Assembly: GCF_042139015.1 (NCBI RefSeq)
Contig: NZ_JBHIKY010000016.1
Span: forward strand, 1 to 64,000
Source of the DNA: JBHIKY01 sp042139015
GTDB lineage: Bacteria; Bacillota; Bacilli; Bacillales; Marinococcaceae
Reading direction: 5' to 3'
Length of the DNA: 64,000 nucleotides
Shown here: positions 1-7,159 of the stretch, one piece after another
Position numbering within the stretch: position 1 is the first letter of the stretch
Layout: every line of letters starts with the position of its first letter
Notes under the pieces: model-generated
The model's database searches: none
Seen by the model: only the letters and a program-made list of their open reading frames with translations
Told to the model about the DNA's origin: nothing
Translations under genes and position numbers: made by a program

Positions 1-144
1 AAGATTCTTGTATGCCTTTACCCATTTTCTTACTTGTTGTTTATTCGGTATATTGTGTTTTTTTGCCAACAACCTATACCCCAACGAACCTTCTAGATAC
101 TCTTTCACCACGTTAAATTTAAAATCACCACTATATTTAGCCAT
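1..144 (-). CDS. IS3-family transposase OrfA, N-terminal part (cut by window start)
   Basis: The minus strand encodes 48 residues beginning MAKYSGDFKFNVVKEYLEG and continuing with a helix-turn-helix region (LLAKKHNIPNKQQVRKWVKAY). This is the typical start of the small OrfA protein of IS3/IS150-type elements, which binds the element ends and, fused to OrfB by frameshifting, forms the active transposase. The reading frame is open to the window edge, so the rest lies outside. No frameshift or stop is seen in the visible part. The family call rests on the N-terminal motif only; the subgroup is uncertain. Confidence 0.75.
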   Translation of the reverse strand, partial: MAKYSGDFKFNVVKEYLEGSLGYRLLAKKHNIPNKQQVRKWVKAYKNL

Positions 145-197
145 ATAAAAACACCCCAAACGTTAGTTTTTTACTCTAACTTTTGGGGTGCAGCACC
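1..197 (-). mobile_element. End of an IS3-type insertion sequence
   Basis: Between the OrfA start and about position 197 lies a terminal segment with two inverted halves, CACCCCAAACGTTAG (151-165) and CTAACTTTTGGGGTG (176-190), the usual look of an IS3-family terminal repeat in front of orfA. The outer boundary near 190-197 is estimated, because the other end and the target duplication are outside the window. Confidence 0.6.
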
Positions 198-241
198 GTT
201 TTTTCTTTTGTTTGAAGGTCATATAGAGATTATCATGGGTA
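198..241. repeat. 44-bp direct repeat, copy 1
   Basis: These 44 bases (beginning GTTTTTTCTTTTGTTTGAAG) recur identically at 2392-2435. Copy 1 abuts the IS end. Beyond it the similarity resumes (GAAGAATCCTAACCAGA here, TAAGAATCCTAACCAGA near 2467) after about 29 extra bases in copy 2. Read on the minus strand, copy 2 is the decayed tail of a tyrosine integrase, so this copy is probably a second scrap of the same gene. Confidence 0.85.
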
Positions 242-432
242 GATTGAAGAATCCTAACCAGAAGAATAAACTGGCTTTACAAAAGATGCTCCAAAACCAA
301 AATTGCATTCAAATTTTGGGCAGGGTTGCCTCCATTACTACTAACTTGTGTCGTCTGATTCTCCATTTTTATCATCTCTCCCATAAATTTCTTTGTACTT
401 CTCATTTATTAATACTTCAATTACCGTTGCTC

Positions 433-508
433 CGCTAACTCTTACATTGACTCCAGCACTTCTCGAACATATGGAGGATTGCCAATCACAACAACAAAAC
501 CACCATTG
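433..508 (-). pseudogene. DNA methyltransferase fragment with NPPY motif
   Basis: On the minus strand this short stretch reads NGGFVVVIGNPPYVREVLES followed by a stop. The pattern GGF(D)VVIGNPPY is the catalytic motif IV and its flank in N6-adenine DNA methyltransferases and in type IIG restriction-methyltransferase fusions. Only about 25 residues are recognisable. Upstream sequence on that strand is replaced by a truncated holin on the plus strand, and downstream frames (to about 300) are interrupted. I regard it as a remnant of a restriction-modification gene; the exact type cannot be told from this piece. Confidence 0.5.
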
Positions 509-510
509 TT

Positions 511-819
511 ATGGTTGCTGATTTGATTACAGAATTCATCAAAGGCACTTACACAGGTAAGTTACGTTCTGCTGTTGGTTATAAAGGTATGCTCAAAAAA
601 GGTGCAATTATGCTAGTTGTCATTTTGGCTAATATGCTTGATTTACTTACTGGTACAGGAACACCTGTATTTCGGACAATGGCTACCTATTTTTATATTG
701 GAAATGAAGGAATAAGTATATTCGAAAACTTAGGGAAAATCGGTGTGCCGATTCCACAAGGTATTGCCAAATACATAGAACAACTGAGCAAAGAAGAAAA
801 CAAAGGTCAAAAAAAATAA
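511..819 (+). pseudogene. Truncated phage/toxin-secretion holin (holin 4-1 type)
   Basis: The 102-residue product contains the C-terminal two thirds of a small phage holin of the TcdE/holin-4-1 class: LITEFIKGTYTGKLRSAVGYKG, a membrane segment (AIMLVVILANMLDLLTG), then FYIGNEGISIFENLGKIGVPIP and a short polar tail. Holins of this class make the inner-membrane lesion that releases endolysin and usually run to about 130-150 residues with a first membrane segment before the LITEF region. That segment is missing here, where the sequence becomes a methyltransferase scrap on the other strand. No convincing ribosome-binding site precedes the ATG, so I call it a 5'-truncated pseudogene. Identification as holin is fairly sure; function is doubtful. 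Confidence 0.7.
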
Positions 820-997
820 AATGGAAATTTAATAAATGTCAATTAATATTTGAAAAATTTAGAAAAACTGATGCGAATAATACGGAAATATGTAATGAAC
901 AATTAGAACAGAAGGTGTTTTAATTATTTTCTCCTCATTTTCACAAAAGTAAAATTCTGGTACGTTTGAGAAGCCAAACCATGAAAGGGGTGAACAT

Positions 998-1060
998 ATG
1001 AATGTTTGGCAATGGGTTGTAATTTATAAAAACAAGAAAAAAGAAACCCCCAATAATTAA
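998..1060 (+). CDS. Possible 20-residue peptide
   Basis: A very short frame, MNVWQWVVIYKNKKKETPNN, has a good ribosome-binding site (AAAGGGGTG, about 6 bases before the ATG) and ends 26 bases before the next gene. It has an aromatic/hydrophobic N-terminal half and a lysine-rich C-terminal half, like small membrane-active peptides or an internally deleted BhlA/UviB-type bacteriocin-holin. No homologue can be asserted. It could also be a leader of the downstream secreted protein or chance. Confidence 0.35.
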   Translation: MNVWQWVVIYKNKKKETPNN

Positions 1061-1086
1061 AATACATACTAACAAGGGGAATGAGA

Positions 1087-1698
1087 ATGAAAAATATATT
1101 GCTTTCACTAGGTTTTTTAGCTGCTTTAATTGCTCTATGCTTTACGACTACTTCCATGGTTAGCGCAGAAACAAATGATGATTTTTTAAATGTCGATTTA
1201 AACGAAGGAGAAACTGTTGTAGACTTTTATATAGAAACATCTGATGAGTTAGATGACAGCTTTGTTGATTCAGATGAAGACACTGAATTTTCTACATCTG
1301 AACGATCGTTAAAATGGTATGCCGTAAGTGAATCATATGAGGGACATTCTTATGGAAACTGGAAATATGCTGGAGCTTCTACCTTAAGCGGTGGTGTTTT
1401 AACTGCTTCTCACACAACCGCAGTGTCTAACACTTATTCCGGTTCATTGGAGGCAACAAAGAGTGCAGTAAGTTCAGAGGTAGGCTTTGATATTACGTAT
1501 ACTGATGATAAAACGGTAAGCTATTCAACGCATTCTTACCCAGATGGAGAATATAGATTAGAATATAGACATGTATACAAAAAGTATAAAGTTAAACAAG
1601 AACTGAAATCTGCTCATCCTCGCGCTAAAGTGTATGATACAAAATATGTTTATCCAAAAAAATGGGTTGAACGGCAATATCGCGTAGTAGAATTATAA
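1087..1698 (+). CDS. Secreted protein of unknown function
   Basis: The product (203 residues) starts with a clear Sec signal peptide: MKNILLSLGFLAALIALC, then a likely signal peptidase site after SMVSA. A strongly acidic stretch follows (about residues 25-70), then a Ser/Thr/Tyr-rich beta-type domain (SNTYSGSLEATKSAVSSEVG) and a basic tail rich in Tyr and Lys (YRLEYRHVYKKYKVKQ). The layout recalls uncharacterised small exported beta proteins of Firmicutes; I cannot name a family. I chose the second ATG (1087) because AAGGGGA sits 7 bases before it, while 1081 is too close. It is followed 31 bases later by a small membrane protein, so a two-gene unit (for example an exported effector with a membrane partner) is possible. 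Confidence 0.75.
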   Translation: MKNILLSLGFLAALIALCFTTTSMVSAETNDDFLNVDLNEGETVVDFYIETSDELDDSFVDSDEDTEFSTSERSLKWYAVSESYEGHSYGNWKYAGASTLSGGVLTASHTTAVSNTYSGSLEATKSAVSSEVGFDITYTDDKTVSYSTHSYPDGEYRLEYRHVYKKYKVKQELKSAHPRAKVYDTKYVYPKKWVERQYRVVEL

Positions 1699-1729
1699 TT
1701 AGATGTTTATTAAGGGAGAATGAAAAATT

Positions 1730-1963
1730 ATGAACAAAACAAGTATAGGCATTTCTTTTTTATTTATGGCTACTATACTTTATGCCACGCGTTTTATTTG
1801 TGGAGCTATAGGAAGAATTGGGGCAACAACATGGGGCGAAAAGGATTTTGCTCGGTACATGTCTCATATTCCGATCAGCTTAATGATTGTTACTATAATT
1901 GCTTTATCATTGGGCATTGGCTTTTTTGTGTGGGGATTGATCCAATCATTAAAAAATCAATGA
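1730..1963 (+). CDS. Small two-helix membrane protein
   Basis: This 77-residue product has two hydrophobic segments, ISFLFMATILYATRFICGAI near the start and IPISLMIVTIIALSLGIGFFVWGL near the end, with a short polar loop between. The start is preceded by AAGGGAG at a rather long 12-base spacing. An alternative frame beginning at 1720 overlaps it but is Cys/Tyr-rich and unconvincing. Position directly behind the secreted protein suggests co-transcription; an immunity or export-accessory role would be a guess. No family recognised. Confidence 0.6.
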   Translation: MNKTSIGISFLFMATILYATRFICGAIGRIGATTWGEKDFARYMSHIPISLMIVTIIALSLGIGFFVWGLIQSLKNQ

Positions 1964-2010
1964 GCCTCAGCACAGCTTTAAAAAGACAATATCTGTAAGG
2001 AGATTATTAA

Positions 2011-2373
2011 ATGGGGAAATACGGGGCTCTAGTGGCGTAATTAATAAAAAAGCAATAAGCCATATGCGGTTTCTTCGTATCATACTTTGTTTCCGTTCTT
2101 TGGTTTATTTTGGCATTTTATTCAAAAACCCCTCTGAATAATCTCAATCTCAGAAAGGATTTAAGACTACTCTTCTTCCTTTTAGCTTACTGTATGCGTC
2201 TCCTAAAAGCACTCCTATAGCGACATCAGTAACGAACGTCTTTCAATAATTTTGCTTTCAAATGCAATACTGTCCTTGTTTGTGGTAATTATTTTGCGAC
2301 TGATTCATTGGTTTACAGGCTCTAATAATAAAAGAAAAAATCTAAAACAGAAAACTAATGTAAAAAAACTCTT
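2011..2373 (+). pseudogene. Degraded membrane-protein gene
   Basis: An AAGGAG with a start codon (MGKYGALVA) is followed by stops in every frame, yet adjacent frames contain segments that look like a former membrane protein: FFVSYFVSVLWFILAFYS and DLRLLFFLLAYC in one frame, and ILSLFVVIILRLIHWFTG followed by a Lys/Asn-rich tail in another. I read it as a gene broken by several frameshifts. Parent family not recognisable. Confidence 0.35.
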
Positions 2374-2399
2374 TTGAATAATCTCAGAAGGGTTTTTTC
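2363..2399 (+). terminator. Hairpin with T-run
   Basis: AAAAAACTCTTTTGA and TCAGAAGGGTTTTTT form an imperfect stem followed by T residues, directly after the degraded membrane gene. It also overlaps the start of the 44-bp repeat, so a role for the opposite strand is possible too. Confidence 0.4.
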
Positions 2400-2435
2400 T
2401 TTTGTTTGAAGGTCATATAGAGATTATCATGGGTA
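2392..2435. repeat. 44-bp direct repeat, copy 2
   Basis: Identical to 198-241. On the minus strand it is the end of the decayed integrase frame (NLSTNSCLFVQLPMIISI then stop). The two copies bracket the whole accessory block of about 2.2 kb. Whether they are recombination sites or a simple duplication of gene debris cannot be decided from sequence alone. Confidence 0.85.
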
Positions 2436-2439
2436 ATTG

Positions 2440-3011
2440 AACAAACAGACATGAATTAGTGGAAAGATTAAGAATCCTAACCAGAGTGATACGAACCATC
2501 GTATCAAGCAACGTATAAAGCAATACTTTGTCTCTGTATCCTCCAAAAAAATCTTCATAAATTTGAGCAAAAATTAATTTAATCTCGTCAGAAGACAACA
2601 CATCAATTTGTGTCTTTGGAGTTTTGACAGGTTATAACTTCTCATGTATAGCCTCATTTATCTATCATTCTTGATACGCATATCTCAGAATAGCTCGAAT
2701 CGTTCTAATACGGACATTTGCGGTAACAGGTGTTACTTTTAAATCATTTAACATGAAGTGTGTGTAAGATAAAAAAACATCTGTGGTAATTTCATCTCTG
2801 GTTAAATCTCTTTCCAAATAATCACACAGCCATTGGAAATGAGTGTAATAATCTTTGATGGTTGTCTTAATGCTTCCGACTTTTTAAATACCATAAAACG
2901 CTCAAAAATTTCCGTCAGTGATAAATTAACATTGATTTGTTTTGGTTGGATTGGTAGCTTTCTCTTTTCTGTTCTTTTTCCTTTTCGTATTGGTTGACGA
3001 AAATATTCCAT
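2440..3011 (-). pseudogene. Tyrosine recombinase/phage integrase, frameshifted
   Basis: From an ATG at 3011 (with GAGAGG upstream) the minus strand encodes MEYFRQPIRKGKRTEKRK, then an integrase SAM-like N-terminal domain: SLTEIFERFMVFKKSEALRQP. After a shift near 2855 another frame continues it: IKDYYTHFQWLCDYLERDL, EITTDVFLSYTHFMLNDLKV, VTANVRIRTIRAILRYAYQE, then a stop near 2666. A further shift and an in-frame stop precede VKTPKTQIDVLSSDEIKLI and YRDKVLLYTLLDTMVRITL, the first part of the catalytic domain around the first Arg box. The His-x-x-Arg and Tyr regions are gone. This is a dead integrase, a sign of a former mobile element. Confidence 0.8.
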
Positions 3012-3260
3012 AAAAAAACCTCTCACAAAATTTTAGTGGAAGATAGATTTGTACTAAAATGTACCGCAGGTCCATGCAGAAAAGCACCCCGAGTACATAG
3101 TGAATTTTAAGTTTGAATCTAAATATGGATTATTTTACCTTCCTCTTATACATTTTGCAAGAAAGGGACCTTTCGTTTTCATCCTCCCGGCGAATATTGT
3201 AAGATAAACTCATACGAATATAAGCAGGACAAAGACAGCCGTTGAAGGCGGGAGATATTG

Positions 3261-5153
3261 ATGAAAACTTACACGATCGGTATGGCAGGTCATATTGACC
3301 ATGGAAAAACGACGCTGACGAAGGCGCTCACAAACATAGATACAGACAGGCTGAAGGAAGAAAAAGCGAGGAACATTTCGATTGAGCCTGGTTTTGCGCC
3401 TCTGTATGTAAGTGACGAAACGAAGGTATCCATTATTGATGTGCCGGGACACGAACGCTTTATTCGCCAGATGATTGCCGGTGTCGCGGGTATTGATGGA
3501 GTAATATTGACGGTGGCCGCTGACGAAGGAGTGATGCCTCAGACAAAGGAACACCTCGCCATTTTGTCTCTTCTTGGAGTAAAAGGCGGTCTGATTGCCG
3601 TAACTAAAATCGATAATGTAGAAGAGGACCTGCTCGAGCTGGCAGCTGAAGAAATTCGCAAAGAGCTGAGAAGTACACCGTTTGAACATTCCCCGATGTT
3701 GTATGTCGACAGTATATCGAAAAAGGGGCTGGATCCGTTAAAAAATGCTATTGAATCGATGCTGGATTCAGTTCCAGTGCGCGAGGCAAAAGGAGCGTTC
3801 CGCCTTCCAATTGATCAGGTATTTACCGTGCACGGCCAGGGAACGGTAGTGAGAGGCACGGTTTATGAAGGATCAGTACAGGAGCATTCAATACTCACCC
3901 TGCTTCCTCAGCAGCAGCGGGTTAATATCCGCCAGCTTCAGGTTCATGGAGAAAAGGTAAACCGGGCTTCTGCCGGGCAGAGACTAGCTCTCAACATCAG
4001 CGGCGTACCGAAGGAAGAAATTTCCCGAGGGGACGTGCTCGTTTCGGCTGAGCATTATATTACGACCTATGAGATAAATATTGTACTGTATACTTCCTCG
4101 CTGTTTTCACATGCGCTGAAACAACGTGGTGCCATCAAGCTTCATCTAGGAACGGCGGAGGTATTTGGAAAGATTGTATTCTTCGATCGCAATGTACTTG
4201 AAACCGGTTCTGGAATGGAAGTGCTCTGTCAGCTCCGGCTGGACGAGCCGGTGGTTACTAAACGCGGAGACCGTTTTATATTGCGGCGCCCTTCCCCTAT
4301 GGAAACTATTGGCGGTGGCTGGGTGATTAACCCTGCTGGAGGAGAGCTCCGATTTGGAAATGAAACGATACACAAGCTGGAAAAGGAGATGACGGGAACG
4401 CCGGAGGAACACATCAAACAAGCGCTGATAGAGGAAAAATGGCTGACTGTTGATGAGCTTGCAAAAGCGACAGGTCTTCCTATGGAAGAAACAGAACAAA
4501 ATGTGGAACAACTGCACCAATCAGGGGAGGTTTTGGTGTTTTCTAATGGAAAAGCGACACTCCGCACGTTTTATGAGAGTTTTACCGAAGAGATTATATC
4601 CGAGCTGAAGTCTTTCCATGACGAACATCCTCTACGGTATGGAAAAAATAAGGAAGAGCTCCGCGCTGTAAAATATAAAAAACTGCCAAAGGATTTATTC
4701 GAGCGCTTTTTGGAAAAAGCAGAAAAAGAAAAAATAATCATCAAAAACAATCAATTTATTAGTATGTGTGAATTTGAACCTCATTTTCCAAAAGGATGGG
4801 AAAAAAGAATGCAGCAGGTGCTGAATGAATGGAAGTCCGATGGCATTCAGGTGCAGCCCTGGACAGTATATTGTGAAGAACAGGGACTTCCTGCCGGTAT
4901 TGTGGAAGAGTGGAAACGACTGTTGTTAGGCCAGGGTGAGGCTGTGTCGATGGATGACAAACATTTGTGGTGTACAGAAGCATTTGAAGAAACAGCGGCC
5001 AGGCTCAAAAAAGAGACACAGGAAACGTTTACTCTCCAGGAAGCAAAAGAAGCACTGGTTCTTTCCCGTAAATTTCTCGTTCCTCTGCTCGAAGAGATGG
5101 ATAAACGGAAAAGGACAAAAAGAGAAGGAGAAACGCGAAAGTGGCTTATTTAA
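3261..5153 (+). CDS. selB: Selenocysteine-specific elongation factor SelB
   Basis: SelB binds GTP, Sec-tRNA and the selenocysteine insertion hairpin of the mRNA and brings the charged tRNA to UGA codons. The 630-residue product has the G-domain motifs GHIDHGKT (residues 10-17), DVPGHERFIRQM and TKID, beta-barrel domains II and III (for example GTVVRGTVYEG and RRPSPMETIGGGWV), and a C-terminal region of about 260 residues carrying winged-helix repeats that contact mRNA, which separates it from EF-Tu. ATG 3261 has GGGAG six bases upstream; a TTG just before it is less likely. The next gene starts inside its last codons, so the two are translationally coupled. Bacilli without selenocysteine lack this gene. 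Confidence 0.96.
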   Translation: MKTYTIGMAGHIDHGKTTLTKALTNIDTDRLKEEKARNISIEPGFAPLYVSDETKVSIIDVPGHERFIRQMIAGVAGIDGVILTVAADEGVMPQTKEHLAILSLLGVKGGLIAVTKIDNVEEDLLELAAEEIRKELRSTPFEHSPMLYVDSISKKGLDPLKNAIESMLDSVPVREAKGAFRLPIDQVFTVHGQGTVVRGTVYEGSVQEHSILTLLPQQQRVNIRQLQVHGEKVNRASAGQRLALNISGVPKEEISRGDVLVSAEHYITTYEINIVLYTSSLFSHALKQRGAIKLHLGTAEVFGKIVFFDRNVLETGSGMEVLCQLRLDEPVVTKRGDRFILRRPSPMETIGGGWVINPAGGELRFGNETIHKLEKEMTGTPEEHIKQALIEEKWLTVDELAKATGLPMEETEQNVEQLHQSGEVLVFSNGKATLRTFYESFTEEIISELKSFHDEHPLRYGKNKEELRAVKYKKLPKDLFERFLEKAEKEKIIIKNNQFISMCEFEPHFPKGWEKRMQQVLNEWKSDGIQVQPWTVYCEEQGLPAGIVEEWKRLLLGQGEAVSMDDKHLWCTEAFEETAARLKKETQETFTLQEAKEALVLSRKFLVPLLEEMDKRKRTKREGETRKWLI

Positions 5154-6202
5154 TCGACAATATAGCAGATCTGAATATATTGTATTTGACTCCGTATGTG
5201 CGTTCTCGGCGGGGAAATGCCGCTACTGCTAAGCGGATGGAGCATTATTTAACAAAAGCCGGGGCTAATGTAGAGGTGTTTGCATTTGAAGAAGAACAAA
5301 AGGACGCAGCGAATTTAATTGCTAAGGCAGATATTATTCATGCTCTCCATGTCCGTCGTACAGCCGAATGGCTGAGTAACAATAACCTTAAACCAGAGAA
5401 GCCATTATTGATTACATCCGGCGGCACGGATATAAATATTGACCTCGAAGACAGCAGAAAAAGGAAGACGATGGAGGAGCTGTTAAAGAAAGCCGGGGCT
5501 TTAACAGTATTTACTGAGGATGCAAGCGAAAAAATCATTAATAGCTTTCCTTTCCTAGAAAGGAAAATGTTCGTTATCCCTCAATCTGTCGTCCCCAGGC
5601 CTTTTCAGCGCCGCTCTCTGATAGAGTCGGGGCAATGCAAAATTCTTTTGCCTGCCGGGCTTCGTGAAGTCAAGGACGTATTATTTTTAAAGGCTGCCTG
5701 GGAACAGCTTGGGAAAGAATATCCACATCTCGAAGTGATTCTGCTCGGTGAGAAACTCAATAATACGATATTCGAGCAGGTGAAGGAACTGGAGAATCAG
5801 AACAGATGGTTTACTTACGCCGGAGCGGTTCCTCCTTCACAAATGAGTGAATGGTACGAGGAGGCAGATTTTGTCGTAAACACGTCCGTTTCAGAAGGGC
5901 AGCCGATCAGTATATTAGAGGCAATGAGTCATTCAATTCCAGTGATTGTCCGTAATAATCCGGGAAACGCCAGCGTCGTTGATTCGTGCACAAATGTACT
6001 GTTTGAAACACCGGATCAATTTCTGTCCCACATCCGTTTTTTTCTTAAGAATCCAAACGAGTATGAACGATACTCTCAAAGAGTATGGGAGCACGTTATG
6101 AAGCATCATCTTCCTTCTCAGGAAATGAATAAATATGCCCGTGTTTATGAACAGCTTTTACAAAAGAGTGCGTGTGCGGCTCCAGCGCATCATAAGTTCT
6201 AA
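5141..6202 (+). CDS. Glycosyltransferase, candidate SenB-like selenosugar synthase
   Basis: This 353-residue protein has a GT-B glycosyltransferase (GT4-like) layout. The N-terminal half starts LNILYLTPYVRSRRGNAATA and contains ADIIHALHVRRTAEW, ITSGGTDINID and VIPQSV; the C-terminal half has LPAGLREVKD and a donor-site EX7E motif (SEGQPISILEAM, E252/E260). The HALHVRR...TSGGTD...IPQS series matches what I recall of SenB, which joins selenophosphate-derived selenium to a UDP-sugar to give a selenosugar on the way to selenoneine. Context supports this: its GTG start lies inside the end of selB (13-base overlap, GAAGGAG upstream), and selD is nearby. No SenA-like gene is visible, so the end product might be a selenosugar itself. 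An ordinary GT4 enzyme is the alternative. Confidence 0.65.
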   Translation: MAYLIDNIADLNILYLTPYVRSRRGNAATAKRMEHYLTKAGANVEVFAFEEEQKDAANLIAKADIIHALHVRRTAEWLSNNNLKPEKPLLITSGGTDINIDLEDSRKRKTMEELLKKAGALTVFTEDASEKIINSFPFLERKMFVIPQSVVPRPFQRRSLIESGQCKILLPAGLREVKDVLFLKAAWEQLGKEYPHLEVILLGEKLNNTIFEQVKELENQNRWFTYAGAVPPSQMSEWYEEADFVVNTSVSEGQPISILEAMSHSIPVIVRNNPGNASVVDSCTNVLFETPDQFLSHIRFFLKNPNEYERYSQRVWEHVMKHHLPSQEMNKYARVYEQLLQKSACAAPAHHKF

Positions 6203-7039
6203 AAGAGTTTCCATAATTGGATCATCCTGTGAAGCAACGCTGATAAAAAAGGTTCGTTCCCCAGGCAGAAAGCCTTTAAAATGGCAGCCTCGCGTCACTG
6301 CTCCTTTTAATGCATGCTCTGATATAAATCCGCAGCCTATGCCTGCTTCAACCAGTGAGATGACACTTTCGGTATTCGGTACAATGGCGGCTGTTTCGAG
6401 CAGGGATAAACTGCCTCCCCAATTAGTAAGTCCGGCTTTGGCGGCGTGATACGTGCCAGAGCCCTCTTTTCGTTTTATAAATGGATGAATTTTTAATTCC
6501 TCAAAGCAGTTCCATTGATCCTCTTCGGTCTCTGGAGGAGCAATGATGGCAAGCTTTTCTGAAATCAGAGGACTAGTTTGAAAGTCGTCCCCCTTGACGT
6601 CATGTCCGACAATTGCAATATCAATTTCTTGGTCCTTTAATAACTGAATAATTGTCTCTGAATTATCAATATGAAGATGCAGGCGAAGCTGCGGGAGCTC
6701 TTCATGACATTTTTTACAAATGGAGGGTAGAAAATAGGTGCCTGGAGTAGTGCTTGCCCCCACCCGGAGCGTGCGCTCATATTTATTGCCAAGTTTTGAA
6801 CTGAGAGATCGCAGCTCCTCCCAGCTGGCGAGAAGCGTTTGAATTTTCTCCAGAGCGAGTTTTCCCTCTTCTGTCAGGGATAACGTTTTACGGTCCATGA
6901 GAAGAGTTCCGAGTTCTTTTTCTAAATTTTGCAGGTTTTTTGTCACGGTTGATTGAGAAATGTGCATTTTATCTGCCGTTTTTGAAAAGCTTCTCTGGCG
7001 TGCGAGCTCCTGAAACAGCTGCAGCTGTTTTTCATTCAT
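6158..7039 (-). CDS. LysR-family transcriptional regulator
   Basis: The 293-residue product has an N-terminal winged helix-turn-helix (LFQELARQRSFSKTADKMHISQSTVTKNLQNLEKELG, in the expected place) and a periplasmic-binding-like effector domain (LRVGASTTPGTYFLPSI, IDIAIVGHD, VEAGIGCGFIS). LysR proteins usually control the divergent neighbour; here that is the ABC transporter starting at 7160, so it probably regulates import of that substrate. The start at 7039 has GGAGG upstream; the longer frame to 7147 has no support. Its 3' end overlaps the 3' end of the convergent glycosyltransferase gene by 45 bases, an unusual tail-to-tail arrangement. The effector is unknown; the CysB-like fold would suit a sulfur or selenium oxyanion. 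Confidence 0.88.
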   Translation of the reverse strand: MNEKQLQLFQELARQRSFSKTADKMHISQSTVTKNLQNLEKELGTLLMDRKTLSLTEEGKLALEKIQTLLASWEELRSLSSKLGNKYERTLRVGASTTPGTYFLPSICKKCHEELPQLRLHLHIDNSETIIQLLKDQEIDIAIVGHDVKGDDFQTSPLISEKLAIIAPPETEEDQWNCFEELKIHPFIKRKEGSGTYHAAKAGLTNWGGSLSLLETAAIVPNTESVISLVEAGIGCGFISEHALKGAVTRGCHFKGFLPGERTFFISVASQDDPIMETLLELMMRWSRTRTLL

Positions 7040-7159
7040 AAATAAACCTCCAATCAGGGCGGATATCTTTACTTTTATAGTAAACAGTGGTAGCTTAAAA
7101 ACGCAATAATATTCCATTTGAGAATGAAGATAATGACTTTTTGGCATAGGGGGAAAAAG

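Noticed and set aside
1720..1998. Alternative 92-residue frame overlapping the small membrane protein
   Set aside because: It is Cys/Tyr/His-rich without recognisable segments; the overlapping frame at 1730 has two clear membrane helices.
3027..3260. A tRNA-Sec (selC) gene expected near selB, selD or selA
   Set aside because: I looked for a long tRNA with TCA anticodon and a GGTTCGA-type T-loop in the gaps around the sel genes and throughout the intergenic regions and found none; it is probably elsewhere in the genome.
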